From an uncultured Lachnospiraceae bacterium (GTDB lineage: Bacteria; Bacillota; Clostridia; Lachnospirales; Lachnospiraceae), in assembly GCA_902786365.1 (NCBI GenBank), contig CADACD010000023.1, positions 1 to 64,000 on the forward strand: a stretch of DNA of 64,000 nt, in the 5' to 3' direction. The notes beneath the pieces are model-generated. The model saw only the letters and a program-made list of their open reading frames with translations, was not told the origin of the DNA and did not search any database. A program made the translations under genes and the position numbers. Positions within the stretch are counted from its first letter, which is position 1. Each line of letters begins with the position of its first letter. Shown piece after piece: positions 35,185-43,863 of the stretch.

Positions 35185-36330
35185 ATGCAGGATTCTCATT
35201 TAATATACAGTGGTTATGTGCAGGGGGCATCACATATAGCAAAGGGCATGCCGTGTGAAGATTATGCAGCATGCTATGCAGATGATCATATAGCAGTGGC
35301 GGTGATTAGTGATGGTCATGGTGACAAAAATTGTTTTCGAAGTGCCAAAGGTGCAAATATTGCATGTCTCAGTGCAATAGAAAAAACAAAGGAAATTTTT
35401 GAAAGTTTTGATGAGGTAAATTTTGAATTTCAAAACTCACCGAAAAGAGTGATTACAGAATTAGAAAAGTCAATTATTTATTTATGGAATCAGAAGGTGC
35501 AGGAAGATTTGCTTGACAATCCTATTATGGAGAGTGAGCTGCAAGAGCTTGATAAATATGTAGCAGAAACATTGAGAAGTGGAAAAAAACAAAGTAAAGT
35601 ATATGGCTGTACATTGATTATGGCAGTCATTTTAAAAGAATATTGGTTTGCTATTCAGATAGGTGATGGAAAATGTGTGGCAAGTTATGATAATGGTATT
35701 TACCGTCAGCCCATACCGGCAGATATGGAAGGATGTATAGGAAACCGTTCCACATCGATATGTGGAAGTGATGCATTTGAGAATTTCAGATATTATTATG
35801 GAACTGATCTTCCAAGCGCTGTATTTGTTGCATCAGATGGAGTGGATGAAAGTTTTGATGAAAACGGACTCAATAAATGTTATTATTCAGTTGCAGCAAT
35901 TCTGAAATCTTATGACAGTGAAATATATCATCAGAAAATGACAGAAATTTTGAATAAGATAAGCAGCGGCGGTAGTGGGGATGATGTATCAATAGCATGT
36001 ATTGTCAGCAAAGATAAAGAACTTAGAAAGCCAATGGCAACATCAAAGCAGGTAGCCCAAAAGATGCAGCAGTTGTACAATACACTTCGTGACGTGGAAG
36101 AAAGATATATAGAATTAGAAAATAAGAAAAAAGAGTTAGAAGCAATTGTGAGGAATCTGAACACTGTGAAAGAACAGTTAAAAGATTTAAGCAGGCAGTT
36201 TGTCTCGGCAAAAGATATCAAAAGAAATGTTGATAAATACTGGGAAAGTGTGGGAACCGAAATCGAAGATAACCATGAGATTATGGAATATGAGCCGATT
36301 TTAAACAGGGCGGAAATGAACAGTGAATAA
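35185..36330 (+). CDS. TerY-P type PP2C phosphatase
   Basis: A 381-residue PP2C-family Ser/Thr phosphatase. Metal-binding motifs are all present: CEDY (about 24), ISDGHGD (about 42), GCTLIMAVI and IGDGKC (about 150-165), ASDGVDESF (about 215) and GSGDDVSIACI (about 268). The last 100 residues are a Lys/Glu-rich coiled coil (YIELENKKKELEAIVRNLN) not found in minimal PP2C enzymes. It should reverse the phosphorylation made by the cluster kinase. GAGGTGG precedes the ATG by 5-6 bases. Its stop codon lies within the first unit of a threefold tandem repeat. Confidence 0.87.
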   Translation: MQDSHLIYSGYVQGASHIAKGMPCEDYAACYADDHIAVAVISDGHGDKNCFRSAKGANIACLSAIEKTKEIFESFDEVNFEFQNSPKRVITELEKSIIYLWNQKVQEDLLDNPIMESELQELDKYVAETLRSGKKQSKVYGCTLIMAVILKEYWFAIQIGDGKCVASYDNGIYRQPIPADMEGCIGNRSTSICGSDAFENFRYYYGTDLPSAVFVASDGVDESFDENGLNKCYYSVAAILKSYDSEIYHQKMTEILNKISSGGSGDDVSIACIVSKDKELRKPMATSKQVAQKMQQLYNTLRDVEERYIELENKKKELEAIVRNLNTVKEQLKDLSRQFVSAKDIKRNVDKYWESVGTEIEDNHEIMEYEPILNRAEMNSE

Positions 36331-36448
36331 AAAGCTGAAAAAATATGGAATGTGAATTGAATTGCGAATAAAAAAGCTGAAAAAACATGGAATGCGGATT
36401 AAACAGTGAATAAAAAGCTGAAAAAACATGGAATGTGGAATTGAACTG
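36321..36448 (+). repeat. Three tandem 40-45 base repeats
   Basis: Units starting at 36321, 36364 and 36404 share GAATAAAAAGCTGAAAAAAC then ATGGAATG. The first unit includes the stop codon of the PP2C gene, so the array grew by duplication of the gene end. Confidence 0.75.
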
Positions 36449-36459
36449 CTAATAGAAAG

Positions 36460-37398
36460 ATGATAAAAAAGATGATAAGAAGATTTTGTGATTTGGACGG
36501 AACCATCCTATTTTCATACAGGTATGAAATAGGTGAAAAGGTTTTAGTAGAAAGATATAATGGCAAAGAATTGTCATATATGCCAAGAGGCTCATATGAA
36601 TTTTTGCAGCAAATGGGGGATAATGAATTTATTCCACTCACGTCCAGAACGATAGAACAATATGAACGAATCAGGTTTTTTAAGGATGATAGAAAACCTG
36701 ATTTTGCATTGGTTGATAATGGCGGGATTTTATTGGTGAATGGGGAAGTTGATGAGGAATGGAGAAAGATGACACATGATATGATATTGAAGGATATCAG
36801 TACAATGAGAGAAATGGTGAACGAAATCAGAAAGTATGGAACTGTGAAGTGGCAGGATGATATGATCATCTTTTTAAAGCTATTGAGAGAAGAAGATTAT
36901 GGTATGATTGAGAAAATAGTGGAAAAGTATCGCTTAATGATTTTCAGACATTTTACAAAAGTCTATATATGTTCAAAAAAATTGAGCAAGGGGAATGCAG
37001 TAAGGCGATTTATGACAACATATATACCAAAAATACAAAAGTATTATACGGATGATTTCATCATTGTGGCAGGAGATACAAAAGTTGATTTATCAATGAT
37101 GGAGAGTGCAGATTTGTGTGTTTTTTCAAAAGAATTGCAGGATGGATATCATTTTTTAAAGGGGCAGTATCTGGAAAAGAGAGAAGTAAAAAAGCAAAAG
37201 ACAGAAGATGAGAAAGTTGAAAATCAAAAAGCAAAAAATGAGAAAACAGAAAATCAAAAAACAGAAAATCAAAAAACAGAAAATCAGAAAGCTAGCATTC
37301 GGAAAATAGAAAACCAAAGAGTAATATTTACAGAAAGTGTGAATATTGGAAAGATAGTGTTTGAATTGTCTAATCAAATTTTTAAGCAGGAAGGATAG
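36460..37398 (+). CDS. HAD-superfamily hydrolase of the Ter cluster
   Basis: A 312-residue HAD-type protein: FCDLDGTIL (residues 9-17) holds the nucleophile and acid Asp pair, PLTSRT gives motif II, and VAGDTKVDLSMM (about 205) the metal-binding Asp residues. The cap domain resembles the Cof/sucrose-phosphatase group. Residues about 240-285 are an odd run of KTENQKTENQK units, then a short unique end. In ter loci of this type, HAD enzymes accompany the PRTase and CitE-like genes, and are predicted to remove a phosphate from a nucleoside-like intermediate. This is a literature-based prediction, not proven. Confidence 0.78.
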   Translation: MIKKMIRRFCDLDGTILFSYRYEIGEKVLVERYNGKELSYMPRGSYEFLQQMGDNEFIPLTSRTIEQYERIRFFKDDRKPDFALVDNGGILLVNGEVDEEWRKMTHDMILKDISTMREMVNEIRKYGTVKWQDDMIIFLKLLREEDYGMIEKIVEKYRLMIFRHFTKVYICSKKLSKGNAVRRFMTTYIPKIQKYYTDDFIIVAGDTKVDLSMMESADLCVFSKELQDGYHFLKGQYLEKREVKKQKTEDEKVENQKAKNEKTENQKTENQKTENQKASIRKIENQRVIFTESVNIGKIVFELSNQIFKQEG

Positions 37399-37410
37399 GA
37401 AGAAAGTAAA

Positions 37411-38409
37411 ATGGAGCTTAGAAAAGAGTGCTATGAAGTCGGGGCATTACTATACTGTCCTGCTTTAAATGCAAAACTGGCGGATGCTGTTATTCAAAAC
37501 AGATTTGGAAAACAGTATTCTTTAGCAATATGCCTTGAAGATACAGTGAGTGATGAGAGTGTCAAGGATGCAGAATGGCAGCTAAAGGAAACGTTAAAGA
37601 AGATTTATCTGGCAAAACGGAATAAAAAATGTGAAGAATTTTATTTGCCTAAAATCTTTATCAGAGTACGCGGACCGGAGCAGCTTGAAAGAATTTATGA
37701 GATGATGGAGGGTGAAATTGATATTGTATATGGGTTCATTTTTCCAAAATATACTATCTCAAATGCACCGTTATATAACAGGATAATTTTACAAATCAAC
37801 AACAGCCGGAAAACAAATTCAGAATCCGGACAAAGAATGAAAAAATATATGATGCCCATTTTGGAGAGTACAGATATTGTTGATTACGCATGCAGGCGTT
37901 CCGTTTTATTAAATATCAAAAGGATGATTGATGATGTGAAAGAATATGTTCTCAATGTCAGAGTGGGAGGAAATGATTTCTGTCATGAGTTTGCTTCGAG
38001 AAGACATTATGATGAGTCTATTTATGATATTATTCCGATTGCAAATTTATTATCGGATATTTTAACTGTATTTTCAAGGGAATATGTTGTGTCAGGTCCG
38101 GTATGGGAATTTTTTGCAAGTGATAACAATGAGTGGAAGGACGGACTTAGAAAAGAGTGTGAGCTAGACAAATTGAATGGGTTTGTCGGTAAGACTGTCA
38201 TTCATCCAAAGCAGATTAAAGTTGTAAATGAGGCGTTAAAGGTATCACGAAGAGATTATGAGGATGCAAAGCTGATTTTGGGATGGGATGCAAAAAAAGG
38301 ACTACAGGTTGGAAAAAGCAGTGGCGGTGAGAGAATGAATGAGGTGAGAACACATAAAAACTGGGCATCAAAAATTCTTATGCTGGCAGAAATTTATGGA
38401 GTGAATTAG
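37411..38409 (+). CDS. HpcH/HpaI aldolase, CitE-like lyase of the Ter cluster
   Basis: A 332-residue TIM-barrel protein of the citrate-lyase beta-subunit type: CLEDTV (about 38), FIRVRGPEQ (about 88), GFIFPK, PILEST, VRVGGNDFC (about 190) and VGKTVIHPKQI (about 267) are the metal- and acyl-binding loops. It makes or breaks a carbon-carbon bond next to a carboxylate or thioester. No citrate lyase alpha or gamma genes are nearby. In ter loci it is thought to supply an acyl or sugar-acid unit to the PRTase pathway. It starts 12 bases after the HAD gene. Confidence 0.8.
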   Translation: MELRKECYEVGALLYCPALNAKLADAVIQNRFGKQYSLAICLEDTVSDESVKDAEWQLKETLKKIYLAKRNKKCEEFYLPKIFIRVRGPEQLERIYEMMEGEIDIVYGFIFPKYTISNAPLYNRIILQINNSRKTNSESGQRMKKYMMPILESTDIVDYACRRSVLLNIKRMIDDVKEYVLNVRVGGNDFCHEFASRRHYDESIYDIIPIANLLSDILTVFSREYVVSGPVWEFFASDNNEWKDGLRKECELDKLNGFVGKTVIHPKQIKVVNEALKVSRRDYEDAKLILGWDAKKGLQVGKSSGGERMNEVRTHKNWASKILMLAEIYGVN

Positions 38410-38443
38410 ATAGGATAGAAATGAATAACAACAGGCAAAAGGT

Positions 38444-40048
38444 ATGGTATGTTATGAGGTTCACGAGGTGGTTCTCAACAATAGGAATATGAGGATAAAG
38501 AAAATGGAATATGAAACAGATGATTTAGTCAAGGTTGCAGCAAGAGATAATAATTCAAAGAGAAGTTATCTCTATGTTAATCCGCTGCAGGCAAAACATA
38601 TACCTGCCAATCCATGTGATACAATCAGAATGATAAATGCGTTGGCAGAAAAATTGGAAAATATGTATGGATATGAAAGAATATTTGTGATAGGATTTGC
38701 TGAAACGGCTACGGCGATTGCAGCAGGTGTGGCAGTCAGGCTCAAAAATTCAGTTTACTACCAGACAACAACGAGAGAGACTCAGAATTTGGAAAATGAA
38801 CAATTTTTATATTTTACGGAATCACACAGCCATGCAACAGAACAAAAACTTGTCATATCAGAGTATCATGGTAAATTAAAAGATATTGATAGAATTGTCT
38901 TTGTGGAAGATGAAGTGACAACCGGCAATACGATTATGAAACTTGTTAGGCAATTAAGAACAATGACAGAGAAATATGAGATAAAATTTTCAATAGCGTC
39001 TATTTTAAACAGTATGAGTAATGAAAGGCTGAGGCAGCTTGAAAGTGATAATATAAAATGTATTTATCTTAACAGGATTCCATTCGAATATAAGATAGAT
39101 GATGTAAGTAAGATGGTGGCTGATAATGATAGAATGGCAGATATAAGGTCGGTTTATGAAAAGAATATGGCTGCAAAATTGACAGATAGGAAACTGGAAA
39201 GTAACAAACCGAATGTCAATCAAAGTTTTGAAACATTATCAGGTTCACGAAATGGTTATGAGAAAAGGAAATATTGGGAAGAAAAATGTGATAGTGGAGA
39301 GAGCAGGGATGAAGGATATGATAGTGGAGAGAGCAGGGATGAAGGATATGATAGTGGAGAGAACAGAAATGAAGGATATGATAGTGGAAAGAATAGGAAT
39401 GAAGGATATGATAGTGGAAAGAACAGGGAGGAAGGATATGATAGCGGAGAGAACAGAAATGAAGGATATGATAGCGAAGAGAACAGGAATGAAGAATATG
39501 AGAATGAAAAATATAAGAATGAGGAATATAGAAATGAAATAACAGAAATAGATATGGGTATTGATTTTCGAATCATTACAAGCGTAGAGGAATATCGGGG
39601 TAAACTGGATGAGTTTGTAGAGAAGTTTGCAGAGAAAAACTTACAAATATCAGAAAACAAGGTGTCTAATGATGATTTGAATAATAATAAAAATGTTTTG
39701 ATAATAGGAACCGAAGAATTTATGTTTCCGGCTATTATGCTCGGAAATTATATGATAGAAAATCATCTTGCCCAAAATGTAAAAACACATTCAACTACAA
39801 GGAGTCCCATACTTGTATCAGGAAAAAAAGATTATCCGTTACAGATAAGATACGAGATTGCAAGTTTCTATGAAAGTGACCGGAGGACGTTTATTTATAA
39901 TCTTGATAAATATGATCAGGTGTGGATTGTCACAGATGCCATCAACACTCATGATACTAAAGATTTTATGGCAGGACTTGATAGCCTGACAGCAGCATTG
40001 CGTATGAATGGAAATGATAATATTGGTGTGGTGGTATGGAAAATATGA
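38444..40048 (+). CDS. Phosphoribosyltransferase with TRSP domain
   Basis: A 534-residue two-part protein. The N-terminal type I PRTase-like domain has the PRPP loop VFVEDEVTTGNT (about 150-161). Residues about 281-350 are a variable array of ten-residue units (GYDSGENRNE) rich in Glu, Asp and Arg. The C-terminal TRSP domain shows IIGTEEFMFPA and the naming motif TTRSPI (about 450), then VWIVTDAINTHDT. The pair is a hallmark of the ter biosynthetic module predicted by comparative genomics to build a nucleoside-like compound. Reaction and product are unknown. Confidence 0.82.
   Translation: MVCYEVHEVVLNNRNMRIKKMEYETDDLVKVAARDNNSKRSYLYVNPLQAKHIPANPCDTIRMINALAEKLENMYGYERIFVIGFAETATAIAAGVAVRLKNSVYYQTTTRETQNLENEQFLYFTESHSHATEQKLVISEYHGKLKDIDRIVFVEDEVTTGNTIMKLVRQLRTMTEKYEIKFSIASILNSMSNERLRQLESDNIKCIYLNRIPFEYKIDDVSKMVADNDRMADIRSVYEKNMAAKLTDRKLESNKPNVNQSFETLSGSRNGYEKRKYWEEKCDSGESRDEGYDSGESRDEGYDSGENRNEGYDSGKNRNEGYDSGKNREEGYDSGENRNEGYDSEENRNEEYENEKYKNEEYRNEITEIDMGIDFRIITSVEEYRGKLDEFVEKFAEKNLQISENKVSNDDLNNNKNVLIIGTEEFMFPAIMLGNYMIENHLAQNVKTHSTTRSPILVSGKKDYPLQIRYEIASFYESDRRTFIYNLDKYDQVWIVTDAINTHDTKDFMAGLDSLTAALRMNGNDNIGVVVWKI
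39288..39500 (+). repeat. In-frame 30-base tandem repeats inside the TRSP gene
   Basis: About seven units of the form GATAGTGGAGAGAACAGRAA-TGAAGGATAT (written in two parts) encode GYDSGENRNE-type decapeptides between the PRTase and TRSP domains. Copy number is likely to vary between strains. Confidence 0.85.
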
Positions 40049-40202
40049 AAGTGATTGTAAAGATAATTAAAAAGTAATCAAAAAAGGTAAAAAAAGATAA
40101 TCTAAAAGTAATTGTAACAGTAGCATATCAATAAAAGTGCATTTAGTATATAAAGAAGTACCGCGTAGAAAACCAGAAGTTAAATACAAAAGGATTGTAA
40201 AG

Positions 40203-41339
40203 ATGATGAGAAGTAGTTTTTTTAAGGAAGATGTGACATTGCTTTTAAAGGATATAACAGGAATGATAGAACCTCTTCCGACAAATGAGAGAGAAAAATT
40301 AATACAAAGTGGGGTGCATTATTGTGAGATGATGCCATTAGAATATAAGCCAAGCGAAAAATATCTTGCTATTTATGACAGGGCACTACAGCTATACAGT
40401 AAGAAGACAGCAGATGCCATCATGACTGTATCGGAAAAAATAATGGCAAAGAAAGGGAAAAATGTGGTACTGATATCTTTGGCAAGGGCAGGGATACCGA
40501 TAGGGATACTTATGAAAAGATATCTTGATAAAAAATATGGTATTCATATACCACATTATTCTATTTCGATTATCAGGGGAAGAGGGATTGACAAAAATGC
40601 AGTCAATTATATTTTAAAGCGGCACAGACAGCAGGATATTATGTTTGTGGATGGATGGATTGGCAAAGGTGCAATATTTGGTGAATTGAAAAAAGAACTT
40701 GAAAGTTTCAAAGAGCTTCAACCGGAGATTGCAGTGGTATCAGATCCGGCAAATCTTACAGAGATGTGTGGGACTCACGAAGATATCCTCATTGCAAGTT
40801 CCTGTCTTAACAGTACAGTTTCGGGACTTATTAGCAGGACATTTTTAAGAGATGACATCATAGGAAAAGAAGATTTTCATGGTGCAGCATATTATGGCGA
40901 CCTGAAAAATGAGGATAGAACGTATGAGTTTATAGAAAAGATTGAAGAGTTGTTTGTATTTGAAGAAAATCGCAAGAATAGTATAGACAGAGAGAAAAGA
41001 ACGGATGATGAAAAGCATATGGATAAAAGGAATATGTACAATACGAATATGTACAATACGAGAAATTCAGTATTATATAATGGTATAGAGGAAGTAGAAA
41101 GGATTTGTGAAACATACAATATTGATAATATCAATTTTGTAAAACCGGGGATAGGAGAGACAACAAGGGTACTTTTAAGAAGGGTGCCATGGAAGATTCT
41201 CATATCAGAAAAATATAGAGATAGTGATGAGCTTTGTCATATTTATCAATTAGCAGAGGAGAAGGGGGTGAATGTAGAGTATACAGAGCTTATGAATTAT
41301 AAGTGCTGTGGACTGATAAAAAAGGTGGCAGATGCATGA
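40203..41339 (+). CDS. StiP-like phosphoribosyltransferase of the Ter cluster
   Basis: A 378-residue protein. FFKEDVTLLLKDI at the start, VHYCEMMPLEYKPSEKY, SLARAGIPIGILMKR, HYSISIIRGRGID and FVDGWIGKGAIFGEL are signatures of the family often labelled cysteine protease StiP, whose fold is PRTase-like; the last motif is the PRPP-loop equivalent. A Lys/Asp-rich insert lies about 255-300, then LLRRVPWKILISE and a closing CCGLIKK. ATG 40203 is chosen since homology starts there and AAAAGG lies upstream; the longer frame from 40137 has no site. It is the last intact gene of the cluster. Confidence 0.78.
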   Translation: MMRSSFFKEDVTLLLKDITGMIEPLPTNEREKLIQSGVHYCEMMPLEYKPSEKYLAIYDRALQLYSKKTADAIMTVSEKIMAKKGKNVVLISLARAGIPIGILMKRYLDKKYGIHIPHYSISIIRGRGIDKNAVNYILKRHRQQDIMFVDGWIGKGAIFGELKKELESFKELQPEIAVVSDPANLTEMCGTHEDILIASSCLNSTVSGLISRTFLRDDIIGKEDFHGAAYYGDLKNEDRTYEFIEKIEELFVFEENRKNSIDREKRTDDEKHMDKRNMYNTNMYNTRNSVLYNGIEEVERICETYNIDNINFVKPGIGETTRVLLRRVPWKILISEKYRDSDELCHIYQLAEEKGVNVEYTELMNYKCCGLIKKVADA

Positions 41340-41396
41340 TGGAGATTTTTCAGGAATTGATTAAAAAAAGTATAAGTTATACAGTGCACATTACCC

Positions 41397-41505
41397 TACA
41401 TTCTAACTCGTAAAAATGCTGCGCATTTTTGCTCGTTAACTTATGAGTTCCTTACGGAACTACGCAAATTTTACTTCGTAAAATCTGCTAGAAGTTGCTT
41501 CTCGC
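41397..41505. repeat. Four-hairpin palindromic repeat element
   Basis: After TACATTCTAACTCGTAA come four back-to-back hairpins: AAAAATGC/GCATTTTT (41412-41430), AGTTCC/GGAACT (41446-41461), ATTTTAC/GTAAAAT extended by GC-A/T-GC (41464-41488) and AGAAG/CTTCT (41490-41502). It ends a short frame starting at 41337 (MMEIFQELIKKS). The 17-base leading sequence recurs at 56875-56891 in front of recA. Confidence 0.7.
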
Positions 41506-41512
41506 CGAAGAG

Positions 41513-41703
41513 GCATCGTACCAGCTTTAGCAATTGATATGGACAGGTCACAGTTTAGAAGATATGTCATAGGAGACAGACTGCCTAAAAATGAAAAAAT
41601 TGTCAGCATGATAGCTAATGGGATTGGAATGTCAAAGGAAGAATCAGAACTTTTGCTTAAGTATAAAAGAAATAGAAGAATTAATCAAAAAAATATGTTG
41701 TAA
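41513..41703 (+). pseudogene. HTH-like gene remnant
   Basis: Reading to the TAA at 41701 gives a coding-like end: GIVPALAIDMDRSQFRRYV, then GDRLPKNEKIVSMIANG and GMSKEESELLLKYKRN. The spacing resembles the second half of an XRE/Cro-type helix-turn-helix domain. The start is missing; it abuts the hairpin element that may have disrupted it. ATG 41539 lacks a ribosome site. The region 41704-42042 holds only weak frames. Confidence 0.45.
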
Positions 41704-42042
41704 TGCCAATCATATTAATATTATGTTCCAGACAAGAATTGATGAATTTTATGAAATGGTATTTCAGGTTATAAAGTCCGATGATAAATGCGAAGTAACA
41801 GATAATTGGATGATAATAACAGATTTAAAGAACTTTAAAAATGGAAGAATAAGCTGTTTTTAGGGTTCTTCTGTTTTTTTGATAGAAAGCAGATAGATTT
41901 GACAAAAAACAGTACCAAATTATGTCAAAAATAAGAATTTCATATGTAAGTAGAACGAGGAAATAGTGATTGAAAAAATACCAGAGGTTATTTATAATAA
42001 AATTATTGAAAGTTTTGTTTTTATCAAAAATTTTTGCAGGAT

Positions 42043-42130
42043 ATGGAAGTTGTTATCAAAAAAATAGCAGACTATGGATGATGTTATCAAAAAATGTAGA
42101 ATATGGATATTGTTGTAAAAAAGGAGAATG
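42043..42130 (+). repeat. Triplicated start-codon region before the AAA/nuclease gene
   Basis: Three imperfect units of 29-31 bases begin with ATG at 42043, 42074 and 42103 (ATGGAAGTTGTTATCAAAAA type). The first two end in stop codons after 12-14 codons; only the third is open into the gene. Confidence 0.6.
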
Positions 42131-42135
42131 GGGAT

Positions 42136-43863
42136 ATGGCAGGAACGGTTGCAATAGGAATACAAAATTTTGAGAGTATTATTAATAATGGTTATTTTTA
42201 TATTGATAAGACAGATTTCATAAAAGAATGGTGGGAAAGCGGAGACAGTGTGACACTCATAGCACGTCCGAGACGTTTCGGAAAGACATTGAATATGAGT
42301 ATGCTGGAGACATTTTTTTCTAACCAGTATGAAAACAGAGGGGATTTATTTGAGGGACTTCATATATGGCAATATGAAGAGTATAAAGAGATTCAGGGAA
42401 CATACCCTTTGATAAATCTGACATTTGCGAATATTAAGGAAACGACATACGAAATGGCTTACAGAAAGATTACTGAAATATTGGTGAAGCTGTATGCGAA
42501 GAATGATTTTTTGCTGGAGGGAAATGTATTAAAACCGAAAGAAAAAGAATTTTATGAAAGTGTATCATATGGGATGGATAAAGCAACAGCATCGCTTGCG
42601 ATTCATAATATGTCGGATTATCTTAGTAGATATTATGGAAAAAAGGTTATCATTCTGCTGGATGAATATGATACTCCTATGCAGGAGGCATATGTAAATG
42701 GGTACTGGGATGAATTCACTGCATTTATCAGAAATCTGTTTAATTCCACATTCAAGACAAATCCTTATTTGGAGAGAGCGGTGATGACAGGTATTACAAG
42801 AGTGAGTAAGGAATCGATTTTTTCTGACCTTAATAATCTTGCCGTTATTACAACAACCAGTAAAATGTATGCAACAGATTTTGGTTTCACAGAGGAAGAA
42901 GTATTTGATGCAATGGATAAACTTAACTTGAAGGATAAGGAAGGGATTAAGCGATGGTATGATGGTTTTGTATTTGGTGATGTTTCAGATATTTATAATC
43001 CATGGTCTATTATTAATTATTTTAAATATCAGACATTCACAACCTATTGGGCGAATACCAGTTCCAACAGTCTGGTAGGAAAACTGATTCGTGAGAGTGG
43101 GTCAAAGACGAAAAAATTGTTTGAAAGCCTGCTGGAAGGAGAGACAATCAATGTTCCGGTTGATGAACAGATTGTATATAATAATCTAGATACAAATGAA
43201 GGTAATATATGGAGCCTCATGCTTGCCACAGGGTATTTGAAAGTTTTGGAATACCAGACAGGCGAACAGTATACCGGCAATAGAAAACCGATTTACAAGC
43301 TGACACTGACAAATGAAGAGGTAAAGACGATGTTTTACCAAATGGTGAGTGACTGGTTTGGCATGGTAGGAGACAATTATAATGATTTCATTGAAGCACT
43401 GCTGCAGGGAGATTTAGATGCGATGAATGAATATATGGAGAATGTCACAGAACAAATTTTTAGCACCTTTGATACAGGCGGAAAGGGTGCAAATGATGAA
43501 AATAAAAGCAGCGGGAAAACAAGAAAGAGTGAACCGGAGCGGTTTTATCATGGATTCGTGCTGGGATTGATGGTGGATATGTCAGAACATTATATTATCA
43601 AATCAAACAGGGAGAGTGGATTTGGAAGGTATGACATCATGATATACCCAAAGGATATGACAAAAGGAGATGGAATCATCATTGAATTTAAGGTACGCAA
43701 AGAAAAGAAAGAGAAAGACCTTGAAGAAACGGTAAGGGCTGCACTCAGACAGATAGAGGATAAGAAATATGAGGCTGAATTGATGGCGCTGGGATTTGCA
43801 AAAGAGAAGATACGAAAGTATGGGTTTGCATTTGAAGGGAAAAGTGTATTGATAGGGGAATAG
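42136..43863 (+). CDS. DUF1703-type AAA-ATPase-like protein with PD-(D/E)XK nuclease domain
   Basis: A 575-residue protein with the two-domain plan of the AAA-ATPase_like/PDDEXK_9 family. IGIQNFESIINNGYFYIDKT opens the domain, ARPRRFGKTLNMSML is the modified Walker A, IILLDEYDTPM the Walker B, and the C-terminal nuclease-like core has SGFGRYDIMI then GIIIEFKV. Such genes are abundant in gut Clostridia and Bacteroidetes and look mobile or selfish, but their action is unknown. ATG 42136 follows AAAGGAGAATGGGG; ATG 42103 is also open. It lies in a decayed interval and seems unrelated to the ter genes. Confidence 0.82.
   Translation: MAGTVAIGIQNFESIINNGYFYIDKTDFIKEWWESGDSVTLIARPRRFGKTLNMSMLETFFSNQYENRGDLFEGLHIWQYEEYKEIQGTYPLINLTFANIKETTYEMAYRKITEILVKLYAKNDFLLEGNVLKPKEKEFYESVSYGMDKATASLAIHNMSDYLSRYYGKKVIILLDEYDTPMQEAYVNGYWDEFTAFIRNLFNSTFKTNPYLERAVMTGITRVSKESIFSDLNNLAVITTTSKMYATDFGFTEEEVFDAMDKLNLKDKEGIKRWYDGFVFGDVSDIYNPWSIINYFKYQTFTTYWANTSSNSLVGKLIRESGSKTKKLFESLLEGETINVPVDEQIVYNNLDTNEGNIWSLMLATGYLKVLEYQTGEQYTGNRKPIYKLTLTNEEVKTMFYQMVSDWFGMVGDNYNDFIEALLQGDLDAMNEYMENVTEQIFSTFDTGGKGANDENKSSGKTRKSEPERFYHGFVLGLMVDMSEHYIIKSNRESGFGRYDIMIYPKDMTKGDGIIIEFKVRKEKKEKDLEETVRAALRQIEDKKYEAELMALGFAKEKIRKYGFAFEGKSVLIGE

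Noticed and set aside
39288-39500. Could the tandem repeats be a CRISPR array?
   Set aside because: Units are contiguous with no spacers and keep the reading frame, so this is a coding repeat. No cas genes are present.
39256-39660. Minus-strand Ser/Pro/Phe/Leu repeat frame opposite the TRSP gene
   Set aside because: An artefact of the 30-base in-frame repeats read on the other strand.
40203-41339. Cysteine protease function for the StiP-like protein
   Set aside because: The motifs seen are PRTase-like; a protease triad is not visible.
41618-41863. 81-codon frame beginning MGLECQRKN
   Set aside because: It overlaps the HTH-like remnant in another frame and has no ribosome site; the second half could be a decayed gene but cannot be supported.
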